A stretch of DNA of 23,909 nt from Methylococcaceae bacterium. GTDB taxonomy: Bacteria > Pseudomonadota > Gammaproteobacteria > Methylococcales > UBA1147. The position numbers were made by a program, and so were the translations under genes. The notes under the pieces were generated by a model that did no database searches, was not told the DNA's origin, and was given only the letters and a program-made list of their open reading frames with translations. Positions 14,676 to 22,056 of the stretch are shown here, one piece after another (within the stretch, counting starts at the first letter, position 1; the number at the start of each line of letters is the position of its first letter). The DNA lies in contig JAKEEL010000015.1 in the NCBI GenBank assembly GCA_022616595.1, positions 1-23,909 on the forward strand, given 5' to 3'.

Positions 14676-15557
14676 ATGAACATAACAGCTGCAATGGTAA
14701 AGGAGCTTCGTGAACGAACCGGTTCCGGAATGATGGAATGCAAAAAAGCGCTGGTCGAAACCGGAGGCGACCTTGAGCTTGCCATCGAGCAGATGCGTAA
14801 ATCCGGATTGGCGAAAGCGGATAAGAAGGCGTCCCGGATCGCCGCGGAAGGCAGCATTTTTTTCAGCCAATCGGCCGACGGGAAAACGGTGGTCATGCTG
14901 GAAGTCAACTGTGAAACCGATTTCGTCGCCAAGGGCAATGATTTTAATGCGTTTGCGGCGTCGGTCGGTTCGGCGGCTCTGGCCTCCAAAGTCGAAGAAC
15001 TGGATGCTCTGATGCGCTCTCCCTTGGCTTCCGGTGGAACGCTCGAACAAGCGCGGGTCGAATTGGTCGCCAAGATCGGTGAGAATATCAATGTCCGACG
15101 CTTTGTCCGCTATCAAAGCGGGAACGGCTTTATCGGGAGCTATCTGCATGGAAGCCGGATCGGGGTCTTGGTCCAGATCGATGGAGGCGACGAACTCCTG
15201 GGTAAGGATATCGCGATGCATATCGCCGCGAGCAGGCCTGAATTCATCGCCGAAGCGGATGTTTCCGAGCAGGTGCTCAAGCGCGAAAAAGAAATTTATT
15301 CGGCGCAAGCCGGGGAAAGCGGCAAGCCGGCCGATATCATCGAGAAAATGGTGCAGGGCCGATTGAAGAAGTTTCTCGGCGAGATTACCCTGCTTGGCCA
15401 GCCTTTCGTCAAGGATCCCGATCTCAACGTCGGCAAGTTGCTCAGGGACAGACGCGCGACCGTCGTGCGATTCGACCGCTTTGAAGTGGGAGAAGGAATC
15501 GCAAAAAAAACGGGAAATTTTGCTGAGGAAGTCATGGCGCAGGTTAAAGGGCATTAA
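14676..15557 (+). CDS. tsf: Elongation factor Ts
   Basis: EF-Ts is the guanine-nucleotide exchange factor for EF-Tu. The 293-residue protein starts MNITAAMVKELRERTGSGMM, followed by ECKKALVETGGDLELAIEQM (UBA-like N domain). The conserved EF-Tu contact CETDFVAKGNDF and the C-terminal module FLGEITLLGQPFVKDP are present. The ATG at 14676 has AGGTGA about six bases upstream; a GTG nine bases earlier (14667) is in frame but lies within that site. Slightly longer than E. coli (283). Confidence 0.99.
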   Translation: MNITAAMVKELRERTGSGMMECKKALVETGGDLELAIEQMRKSGLAKADKKASRIAAEGSIFFSQSADGKTVVMLEVNCETDFVAKGNDFNAFAASVGSAALASKVEELDALMRSPLASGGTLEQARVELVAKIGENINVRRFVRYQSGNGFIGSYLHGSRIGVLVQIDGGDELLGKDIAMHIAASRPEFIAEADVSEQVLKREKEIYSAQAGESGKPADIIEKMVQGRLKKFLGEITLLGQPFVKDPDLNVGKLLRDRRATVVRFDRFEVGEGIAKKTGNFAEEVMAQVKGH

Positions 15558-15629
15558 TCAATGTTCCCGGGCCTTGATTCCGAGGCGCGTAGGGATCGAT
15601 GCGAACACAAAGGTGATCTTTCAGGATAT

Positions 15630-15644
15630 TGCCGGCTTCCGGCA
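15630..15644 (+). other. Short hairpin in the tsf-pyrH gap
   Basis: TGCCGG and CCGGCA form a six-base stem with a CTT loop in the 112-base gap. No T-tract follows, so it is not an evident terminator. It ends six bases before the AGGTGA that may be the pyrH ribosome-binding site. Confidence 0.35.
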
Positions 15645-15669
15645 TCGGTGAGGTGAAAATAAACGACGA

Positions 15670-16389
15670 ATGAGCGGCTTGATCTGTAATCGGATAATGC
15701 TGAAACTCAGCGGCGAGGCCCTGATGGGTGAGCAGGGTAACGGGATCGATCCTGCCACGGTAAAACGCCTGGCCTCGGAAATCCGGGACTTGTGTTTGGC
15801 AGGCGTTCAAACCGGAGTGGTCGTCGGCGGCGGGAATATCCTGCGCGGTGCGGAAAAAGCGTCCAAGGGTCTGGACCGCGTGACCAGTGATCAGATGGGA
15901 ATGCTGGCGACGGTGATCAACGCGCTTGCCATGCAGGATGCCCTGGAAAATCTCGGCCAACCCGTGCGGGTGATGTCCGCGCTGAAAATCAACCAGGTCT
16001 GCGAGGATTACATCCGTCGCCGGGCCGTGCGTCATCTCGAGAAAGGCAGGGTCGTCATTTTTGCCGCGGGAACCGGAAATCCGTTCTTTACAACCGATTC
16101 GGCGGCGAGCCTGCGAGCGATCGAAATCAATGCCGAGCTGCTGATCAAGGCAACCAAAGTGGATGGCGTTTATTCCGCCGATCCCATGAAGGATGCGAAT
16201 GCCAAGTTGTATCGGCGCCTGACTTACGATCAGGCGCTCGAAGAAAAGTTGAATGTCATGGATGCCACCGCGCTGGTATTGTGCCGTGACAACAAAATGC
16301 CGCTTCGGGTGATGAATATTTTCGAATCCGGGGCGATCATGCGGCTCATGCAGGGTGGCAGTGTGGGTTCACTGATCGAAACGGGATAG
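15670..16389 (+). CDS. pyrH: Uridylate kinase (UMP kinase)
   Basis: PyrH phosphorylates UMP to UDP and is the hexameric amino-acid-kinase-fold enzyme of bacteria. The 239 residues contain RIMLKLSGEALMGEQGNGID, VVGGGNILRGAEKASKG, FAAGTGNPFFTTDSAA and KVDGVYSADPMKD, all diagnostic. Length equals the family norm (241 in E. coli). The only plausible upstream ATG is at 15670, and its AGGTGA lies 13 bases away, longer than usual. Next in line, frr starts four bases after its stop. Confidence 0.98.
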   Translation: MSGLICNRIMLKLSGEALMGEQGNGIDPATVKRLASEIRDLCLAGVQTGVVVGGGNILRGAEKASKGLDRVTSDQMGMLATVINALAMQDALENLGQPVRVMSALKINQVCEDYIRRRAVRHLEKGRVVIFAAGTGNPFFTTDSAASLRAIEINAELLIKATKVDGVYSADPMKDANAKLYRRLTYDQALEEKLNVMDATALVLCRDNKMPLRVMNIFESGAIMRLMQGGSVGSLIETG

Positions 16390-16393
16390 GATA

Positions 16394-16951
16394 ATGATTG
16401 AAGATATTGTAAAAGATACCGAATCCCGGATGCGGAAATCGGTGGAAGTCCTGAAACATGAATTTTCGAAAATAAGGACCGGGCGGGCGCACACCAGCCT
16501 GCTCGACCATATTATGGTACCTTATTACGGAAACGAAACACCCTTGAAGCAAATTGCGAATGTCGCGGTCGAGGATTCCAGGACTCTCACGGTGACCCCT
16601 TGGGAAAAGAATATTGTACCGGTAATCGAAAAGGCGATTCTGACCTCCGACCTTGGCTTGAATCCGGCGACCTCCGGTACGGTGATACGCATCCCGCTTC
16701 CTCCTTTAACCGAGGAAAGGCGCAAAGACCTGGTTCGGGTGGTTCGCCATGAAGCCGAGCAGGGACGGGTAGCGATCCGCAATATTCGGCGGGATGCGAA
16801 CAGCGAACTGAAAGAAGCTCTGAAAGAAAAACTCGTCAGTGAAGACGACGAGCATCAGGGAATCGACCGCATTCAGGCGATCACGGACCGCTTCATCAAA
16901 GAAGTCGACAGGCAATTGCAGGAGAAGGAAAAAGATTTGCTTTCCGTTTGA
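16394..16951 (+). CDS. frr: Ribosome recycling factor
   Basis: RRF splits post-termination ribosomes together with EF-G. The 185 residues are exactly the usual length. Diagnostic parts are FSKIRTGRAHTSLLDHIMV, VEDSRTLTVTPWEK, LNPATSGTVIRIPLPPLTEE and the long helical C-terminus QAITDRFIKEVDRQLQEKEK. The gap to pyrH is four bases, and the purine-rich GGATAGGATA before its ATG overlaps the pyrH stop, so the two are probably co-translated. Confidence 0.99.
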   Translation: MIEDIVKDTESRMRKSVEVLKHEFSKIRTGRAHTSLLDHIMVPYYGNETPLKQIANVAVEDSRTLTVTPWEKNIVPVIEKAILTSDLGLNPATSGTVIRIPLPPLTEERRKDLVRVVRHEAEQGRVAIRNIRRDANSELKEALKEKLVSEDDEHQGIDRIQAITDRFIKEVDRQLQEKEKDLLSV

Positions 16952-17015
16952 ACCATTGCGGATCCGGATGTCCGGTACAGATTCATCGAAAGGAAGTTTT
17001 AGTCGGAATTGTTGC

Positions 17016-17795
17016 ATGACCAAGCAAACAAAAAATGAAGAGCAGGACAATAGTGAAGTTCCCCGGCATATTGCAATCGTCATGGACGGCAATGGCCGTT
17101 GGGCAAAGAAGCGGATTCTGCCGCGTACCGCCGGGCATCAGGCCGGCGTCAAGGCCGTCCAGAAGGTCCTGAAGCGGTGCGGCGAGCGAGGAGTCGACGT
17201 ATTAACCTTGTTTGCGTTCAGCAGCGAGAACTGGCGAAGACCCGTGGAAGAGGTCCATGTCCTCATGGAATTATTTGTTTCGACGCTTGAGGAACAGACC
17301 GAGACCCTGCACGAGAATGGAATCCGGTTGCGTTTTATCGGCGACAAGAGCGCTTTTTCGGAGAAACTGCAGCAGGAGATCTCGAATTCGGAAGAAAAAA
17401 CCAAAAACAACTCGCGCCTGACCTTGGTCATCGCGGCGAACTACGGCGGACGCTGGGATATTCTGCAGGCTGCCAAAAAAATCGCCCGGGACGTGGAACG
17501 AGGAACGATTTCCGCGGATTCCATTTCGCTGGAATCGATCGATTCCAGGCTTTCGTTTCCGGATCTTCCGGAACCCGATCTGTTCATTCGAACCGGCGGC
17601 GAATACCGGATCAGCAATTTTCTGCTCTGGCAACTCGCCTATACCGAACTTTATTTCACGGATACGCTGTGGCCGGACTTCAATGAAAAATCATTGGATC
17701 TTGCCATAGAAGCTTACGCGGGCCGCCAGCGCCGCTTCGGTTACACCAGTGAACAGATCGAATCGGGTTATCTGAAACAAGAAATGGCTCGTTGA
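17016..17795 (+). CDS. uppS: Undecaprenyl diphosphate synthase (cis-prenyltransferase)
   Basis: UppS condenses isopentenyl diphosphate units onto farnesyl diphosphate to make the lipid carrier for peptidoglycan and other envelope glycans. From the ATG at 17016 it has 259 residues. The catalytic motif HIAIVMDGNGRWAKKR (Asp24) is near the N-terminus. FAFSSENWRRP and the C-terminal DLFIRTGGEYRISNFLLWQL with ELYFTDTLWPDF complete the family pattern. The frame remains open upstream to 16839 but that part lies inside frr. A GGA about 11 bases before the ATG is the only ribosome-binding hint. Confidence 0.98.
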   Translation: MTKQTKNEEQDNSEVPRHIAIVMDGNGRWAKKRILPRTAGHQAGVKAVQKVLKRCGERGVDVLTLFAFSSENWRRPVEEVHVLMELFVSTLEEQTETLHENGIRLRFIGDKSAFSEKLQQEISNSEEKTKNNSRLTLVIAANYGGRWDILQAAKKIARDVERGTISADSISLESIDSRLSFPDLPEPDLFIRTGGEYRISNFLLWQLAYTELYFTDTLWPDFNEKSLDLAIEAYAGRQRRFGYTSEQIESGYLKQEMAR

Positions 17796-17836
17796 GCACT
17801 GCTGCCGGCTATTAAAAATAGAATACTGATTTCATC

Positions 17837-18712
17837 ATGTTGCTGACTCGTGTATTGACCGCATCCATCCTCGCGCCGCTGATAATCTGGGCGGTGATCG
17901 GCCTGTCGCAAGATTGGTTCTCGATCGTCTGGGCATTGGTCGTCGCATTGTGTGCCTGGGAGTGGTCGAAGCTGAGCGGGTTGCAGTCCATGCTTAGCCA
18001 AATCCTGTTTGTATTCGCGGTAGTGGCCGGCTTGCTTCCGTTTTGGTACTGGACGGAAATCATCGCGAATATCGCGAATTTTTACGAAAACAGCGAGATT
18101 CTGAACTATTCATTGGTCGTCGATTGGTTCGGGACTCCCGCGGTGGTATTCTGGCTGGTCGCGAGCGTGGTGCTGAAAAATAACGAAAGAAACCTGCTGA
18201 AATCGCGGCCATCGGCGACCGTCAAACTGGCCGCAGGATGGTTTATGCTGGTCACGGCCTGGGTGTTTTTCGTACGCCTGCGAATCTACCATGGTTATGA
18301 ATTCGTCCTTTTCCTGTTACTCCTGATCTGGGCGGCCGATGTGTTGGCCTATTTTATCGGGCGCGCCTATGGCAAAACGAAACTGTCCCCCTTGATCAGC
18401 CCCGGGAAGACGATGGCCGGCATGTACGGTGCATTGACGGCTGGATTGATCATGGCGATCGTTCTGGTTTTCTATAACGATTTCAGACCGACCATCAAAA
18501 TCGATTTCATATTGCTGTCGCTGATCACGGTCCACATCTCGATTTACGGTGATCTTGCGATCAGCCTCGCGAAACGCTGGCGCGGCGTGAAGGACAGCGG
18601 AAACCTCCTGCCCGGTCACGGCGGGTTGCTGGACCGGCTCGACAGTTTGATCGCCGCGATTCCGGTGTTCTATACCGGGATCATGCTGATCCACATCGGG
18701 TTGATCCAGTGA
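17837..18712 (+). CDS. cdsA: Phosphatidate cytidylyltransferase (CDP-diglyceride synthase)
   Basis: CdsA makes CDP-diacylglycerol from phosphatidate and CTP in the inner membrane, the branch point of phospholipid synthesis. The 291-residue protein is very hydrophobic with about eight membrane segments. The CDS signature is intact near the C-terminus: SLAKRWRGVKDSGNLLPGHG continuing GLLDRLD. FIGRAYGKTKLSPLISPGKT is also characteristic. Its stop overlaps the dxr start as GTGA. Confidence 0.98.
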   Translation: MLLTRVLTASILAPLIIWAVIGLSQDWFSIVWALVVALCAWEWSKLSGLQSMLSQILFVFAVVAGLLPFWYWTEIIANIANFYENSEILNYSLVVDWFGTPAVVFWLVASVVLKNNERNLLKSRPSATVKLAAGWFMLVTAWVFFVRLRIYHGYEFVLFLLLLIWAADVLAYFIGRAYGKTKLSPLISPGKTMAGMYGALTAGLIMAIVLVFYNDFRPTIKIDFILLSLITVHISIYGDLAISLAKRWRGVKDSGNLLPGHGGLLDRLDSLIAAIPVFYTGIMLIHIGLIQ

Positions 18713-19896
18713 GATCGATCTGTGTACTCGGCTCCACGGGCTCGATCGGAGTCAGTACACTCGACGTAGTCAGCCGCCACCCGCAGGACTACCGGATCGT
18801 TGCGCTGAGCGCGAATTCGAATGTCGACACCCTTTATGATCAATGTATTGTGCATAACCCGGATTATGCGGTGGTGGTTGATCACAAAAAAGCCGGAATT
18901 TTACAGGAACGATTGAATCGGTACCCGGGCAGCTCGACAAAGGTGCTCGCGGGAGCCGAAGCACTTGAAGAGATTGCGGCCCTTCCGGAAGTGGATACCG
19001 TCATGGCCGCGATCGTCGGCGCGGCGGGTTTGATGCCCACCCTGGCCGCGGCACGCGGCGGGAAGCGGATTTTGCTCGCCAACAAGGAAGCTTTGGTAAT
19101 GTCCGGCCGGATTCTGCTGAAGGAACTCGCCGATCACGGGGCCGAATTGTTGCCGATCGACAGCGAACATAATGCGATTTTTCAATGCATGCCCGCGGAT
19201 TATCGAGCCGGTGAACGCGACAGAAAGGTCAGGAAAATCCTTTTGACGGCCTCTGGCGGTCCGTTTCGGACCAAGCCCCTGGATGAATTCGACTGGATAA
19301 CCCCGGAGCAGGCCGTGGCTCATCCGAATTGGGACATGGGCCGGAAGATATCGGTCGATTCAGCCACGATGATGAACAAGGGGCTCGAATTGATCGAAGC
19401 TTGCCTCTTGTTCAACATGGATCGGAAGGATGTCCAGATCGTCATTCACCCGCAAAGCGTGATTCATTCGATGGTCGATTACGTAGACGGTTCGGTTCTG
19501 GCCCAGCTCGGTAACCCGGATATGCGAATTCCGATCGCTCATGCCCTGGCCTGGCCGAGGCGCTTTGAGTCCGGCGCGGAACCATTGGACCTGTTTCGAG
19601 TCCAACGCTTGGACTTTGAACCTGCGGACGAACAGCGCTTCCCTTGTCTGAAGCTCGCCTATCAGGCCGTCGAATCGGGCGGAAATATGCCGACCGCACT
19701 GAACGCCGCCAATGAAATGGCCGTCGCGTCCTTTCTCGATCGGCGTATTCGCTATACTGATATCGTGCGCGTAGTCGACCATTGTCTGAATCATGCCGCG
19801 CGTAATGCCGCGGATAGTCTCGAATTGGTCTTGGAGACCGATCGTCAGGTTCGAAACCTGGCGAATACCTATATCTCCGCGAATCTCGCGAACTGA
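18709..19896 (+). CDS. dxr: 1-deoxy-D-xylulose 5-phosphate reductoisomerase
   Basis: Dxr converts DXP to 2-C-methyl-D-erythritol 4-phosphate with NADPH, the committed step of the MEP isoprenoid pathway that feeds UppS. The 395 residues start with the NADPH-binding ICVLGSTGSIGVSTLDVV. Metal and substrate motifs are LLPIDSEHNAIFQ, ASGGPFRT, MGRKISVDSATMMNKGLELI and HPQSVIHSMVDYVDGSVLAQ. The start is a GTG overlapping the cdsA stop, indicating coupling. rseP begins four bases after its stop. Confidence 0.98.
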   Translation: MRSICVLGSTGSIGVSTLDVVSRHPQDYRIVALSANSNVDTLYDQCIVHNPDYAVVVDHKKAGILQERLNRYPGSSTKVLAGAEALEEIAALPEVDTVMAAIVGAAGLMPTLAAARGGKRILLANKEALVMSGRILLKELADHGAELLPIDSEHNAIFQCMPADYRAGERDRKVRKILLTASGGPFRTKPLDEFDWITPEQAVAHPNWDMGRKISVDSATMMNKGLELIEACLLFNMDRKDVQIVIHPQSVIHSMVDYVDGSVLAQLGNPDMRIPIAHALAWPRRFESGAEPLDLFRVQRLDFEPADEQRFPCLKLAYQAVESGGNMPTALNAANEMAVASFLDRRIRYTDIVRVVDHCLNHAARNAADSLELVLETDRQVRNLANTYISANLAN

Positions 19897-19899
19897 ATC

Positions 19900-21261
19900 A
19901 TGGGTTCATTTCTGCATACCTTGCTTTTCTTCATCGTCGCCTTGGCGATCCTGATCGCGTTCCACGAATTCGGACATTTCTGGGTGGCCCGCCGGCTCGG
20001 GGTCAAGGTGGTCCGTTTCTCGATCGGCTTTGGAAAGCCGCTCTGGAAGTACCAAAAGGACCCCGCTTCGACCGAATATCTGGTCGCGGCCATTCCGCTC
20101 GGCGGTTACGTCAAAATGGTTGACGAAAGGGAAGGCGAAGTGGCTCCCGAAGATCTCCCTTACGCCTTCAATCGCCAGTCATTGACGGCACGCAGCGCAA
20201 TCGTTCTGGCCGGACCCTTATTCAACCTGTTTCTGGCGGTGTTCATCTTCTGGGGTATCCTGGTCAACGGAGAAACCGGCTTTCGCCCGTTACTCGGGAA
20301 AATCGAGCCCGGTACGATCGCGGCTCAGGCCGGGTTCGAGACAGGGGACGAGATTCTCGAAGTCGATGGCGATGCGACTCCGACATGGAACCACGCGATC
20401 TCCGAGGTATTTTCGAAAGCGGTCGATCTCGAAGATATTGATGTCAAGGTTCGATCCGAATCGGGATCCGTTGCGACCAAAATTTTGAGGATTCCGGAAC
20501 CCGTCGCGATGGACCCGGCGAGCCTCCAGGATGCGCTCGGGTTTCGTCCCTGGGAACCTGAATTGCCGCCGCGAATCGACAGCATCAAGGAGAATAGTCC
20601 CGCGGCTGCCGCCGGACTTGAAGCGGGGGATTTGGTCGTCAAGGCGGATGGAGTCGAAGTCTCGAACTGGACTCAGTGGGTGGAGATCATTCGCGGGAAC
20701 CCCGGCAAGCGGATTCAAACCGTGGTCGAACGGAATGGAATGGAACTTACCCTGGAGTTGATCCCGGCGGTTGTTCAAGCAGAGGATGGAGAAATCGGCC
20801 AGATAGGAGCGACGGTTCGGATCCCCGAGGAGTTGATCGATCATTTAAAGGTCGAATACCGGCTCGGTGTGTTGCCGGCCCTCGGTGCCTCGATCGTCAA
20901 GGTGACCGAGTTTTCTCTGCTGACATTCAAGATGATGGGAAAAATGCTACTCGGCAAAGCATCCATCGAAAACCTCAGCGGACCGATCAGCATCGCAAAA
21001 TATGCGAGCGAATCCGCGACCATGGGTTTATCCTACTTTTTGAAGTTCATTGCGATCGTCAGTATCAGTCTCGGCGTTCTGAACCTCCTTCCGATTCCGG
21101 TGCTCGATGGCGGACATCTTCTTTTTTTTCTCATCGAGGCCATTAAGGGCCGGCCTCTGTCGGAACATGCACAACTCATCGGGCAACAGGTCGGCATTCT
21201 GCTGTTGATATGTTTAATGGGGCTCGCCTTTTTTCTCGATATTGAACGCTTGTTTCGTTAG
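19900..21261 (+). CDS. rseP: Site-2 intramembrane metalloprotease RseP
   Basis: RseP cleaves the anti-sigma factor RseA within the inner membrane, releasing sigma-E, and also clears signal peptides. The 453 residues show the zinc motif HEFGH (22-26) in the first membrane segment and the third ligand in LLPIPVLDGGHLLFFLIEA (Asp near 403). Two PDZ-like domains lie between (AQAGFETGDEILEVDGD and AAAAGLEAGDLVVKADGVEV). Length matches E. coli (450). In most gammaproteobacteria bamA follows; here dsbC does. Confidence 0.98.
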   Translation: MGSFLHTLLFFIVALAILIAFHEFGHFWVARRLGVKVVRFSIGFGKPLWKYQKDPASTEYLVAAIPLGGYVKMVDEREGEVAPEDLPYAFNRQSLTARSAIVLAGPLFNLFLAVFIFWGILVNGETGFRPLLGKIEPGTIAAQAGFETGDEILEVDGDATPTWNHAISEVFSKAVDLEDIDVKVRSESGSVATKILRIPEPVAMDPASLQDALGFRPWEPELPPRIDSIKENSPAAAAGLEAGDLVVKADGVEVSNWTQWVEIIRGNPGKRIQTVVERNGMELTLELIPAVVQAEDGEIGQIGATVRIPEELIDHLKVEYRLGVLPALGASIVKVTEFSLLTFKMMGKMLLGKASIENLSGPISIAKYASESATMGLSYFLKFIAIVSISLGVLNLLPIPVLDGGHLLFFLIEAIKGRPLSEHAQLIGQQVGILLLICLMGLAFFLDIERLFR

Positions 21262-21315
21262 AGCCCGGCGGTATACAGCGCCCGGTTAAATTGACTCTGG
21301 ACCTTCCTGAAACTT

Positions 21316-22056
21316 ATGAAATATATTCGATGGATTAACTTTCTCGCGTTGTTTGGATTTTGCCTTCCCTTCAATGCCGTTGCCGACCCCGAGGCGATCC
21401 GCAATGCGCTGTCGAAGGCGATGCCGGGAGTTGAAGTGGGTGAAATTTCCGAGTCCCCGGTGAAAGGATTTTATGAGGTTACCGTAGGACCGAACCTGTA
21501 TTATGTCTCGGAAGAAGGGAGGTACCTCCTGAACGGAAACCTGTTCGACCTGGAGGCGCCGCCGGATAGACGGGATTTGACCGAGGCCAAGATGGGCATG
21601 GCCAGGGCTAGGGCGATTCAAAAAATCGGCGAGGGAAATGTCGTTCGATTTCAATCCCCTCTCCAGAAACACGTGGTTTCCGTTTTTACCGATGTGGATT
21701 GCGGTTACTGCAGAAAGCTTCACGCGGAGATTAACGAATACTTGAAACAGGGAATCACGGTCGATTATCTGTTCTATCCCAGGGCCGGAGTCGGCTCCGA
21801 ATCCTACAAGAAGGCAGTCGCGGTCTGGTGCGCGGACGATCGCCAAAACGCGCTGACCAAGGCGAAACTCGGAGAGCCGATCGAAATGAAGGAATGCTCG
21901 AATCCGGTTTCGCAGCATATGGAACTCGCGGGTTCCCTGCAGATTCGCGGAACTCCGATGATCGTAACGGAAAGCGGAGTGGTTCTGCCTGGATATGTTT
22001 CCGCACAGGACTTGAGCAAGACGCTGGAAAACAAAATCACTGCCTCAAACCAGTGA
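21316..22056 (+). CDS. dsbC: Periplasmic thiol:disulfide isomerase DsbC
   Basis: DsbC is the V-shaped dimeric isomerase that repairs wrong disulfides in the periplasm and is kept reduced by DsbD. The 246 residues begin with a signal peptide (MKYIRWINFLALFGFCLPFN, cleavage near AVA-DPEA). The N-terminal dimerisation domain follows (GVEVGEISESPVKGFYEV). The thioredoxin domain has CGYC (Cys129, Cys132), the cis-proline loop GTPM (Pro214) and the structural Cys pair (172, 194). It lies 54 bases after rseP and may be co-transcribed. Its stop overlaps convergent mutS by 12 bases. Confidence 0.97.
   Translation: MKYIRWINFLALFGFCLPFNAVADPEAIRNALSKAMPGVEVGEISESPVKGFYEVTVGPNLYYVSEEGRYLLNGNLFDLEAPPDRRDLTEAKMGMARARAIQKIGEGNVVRFQSPLQKHVVSVFTDVDCGYCRKLHAEINEYLKQGITVDYLFYPRAGVGSESYKKAVAVWCADDRQNALTKAKLGEPIEMKECSNPVSQHMELAGSLQIRGTPMIVTESGVVLPGYVSAQDLSKTLENKITASNQ

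Noticed and set aside
14649..15554. Minus-strand open frame of 301 codons opposite tsf
   Set aside because: Antisense shadow of tsf; Phe/Asp/Arg-rich translation with no domain.
16952..17015. Possible promoter or terminator in the frr-uppS gap
   Set aside because: A TTGAAC sequence has no -10 partner at suitable spacing, and the short CCGG/CCGG stem has no T-run.
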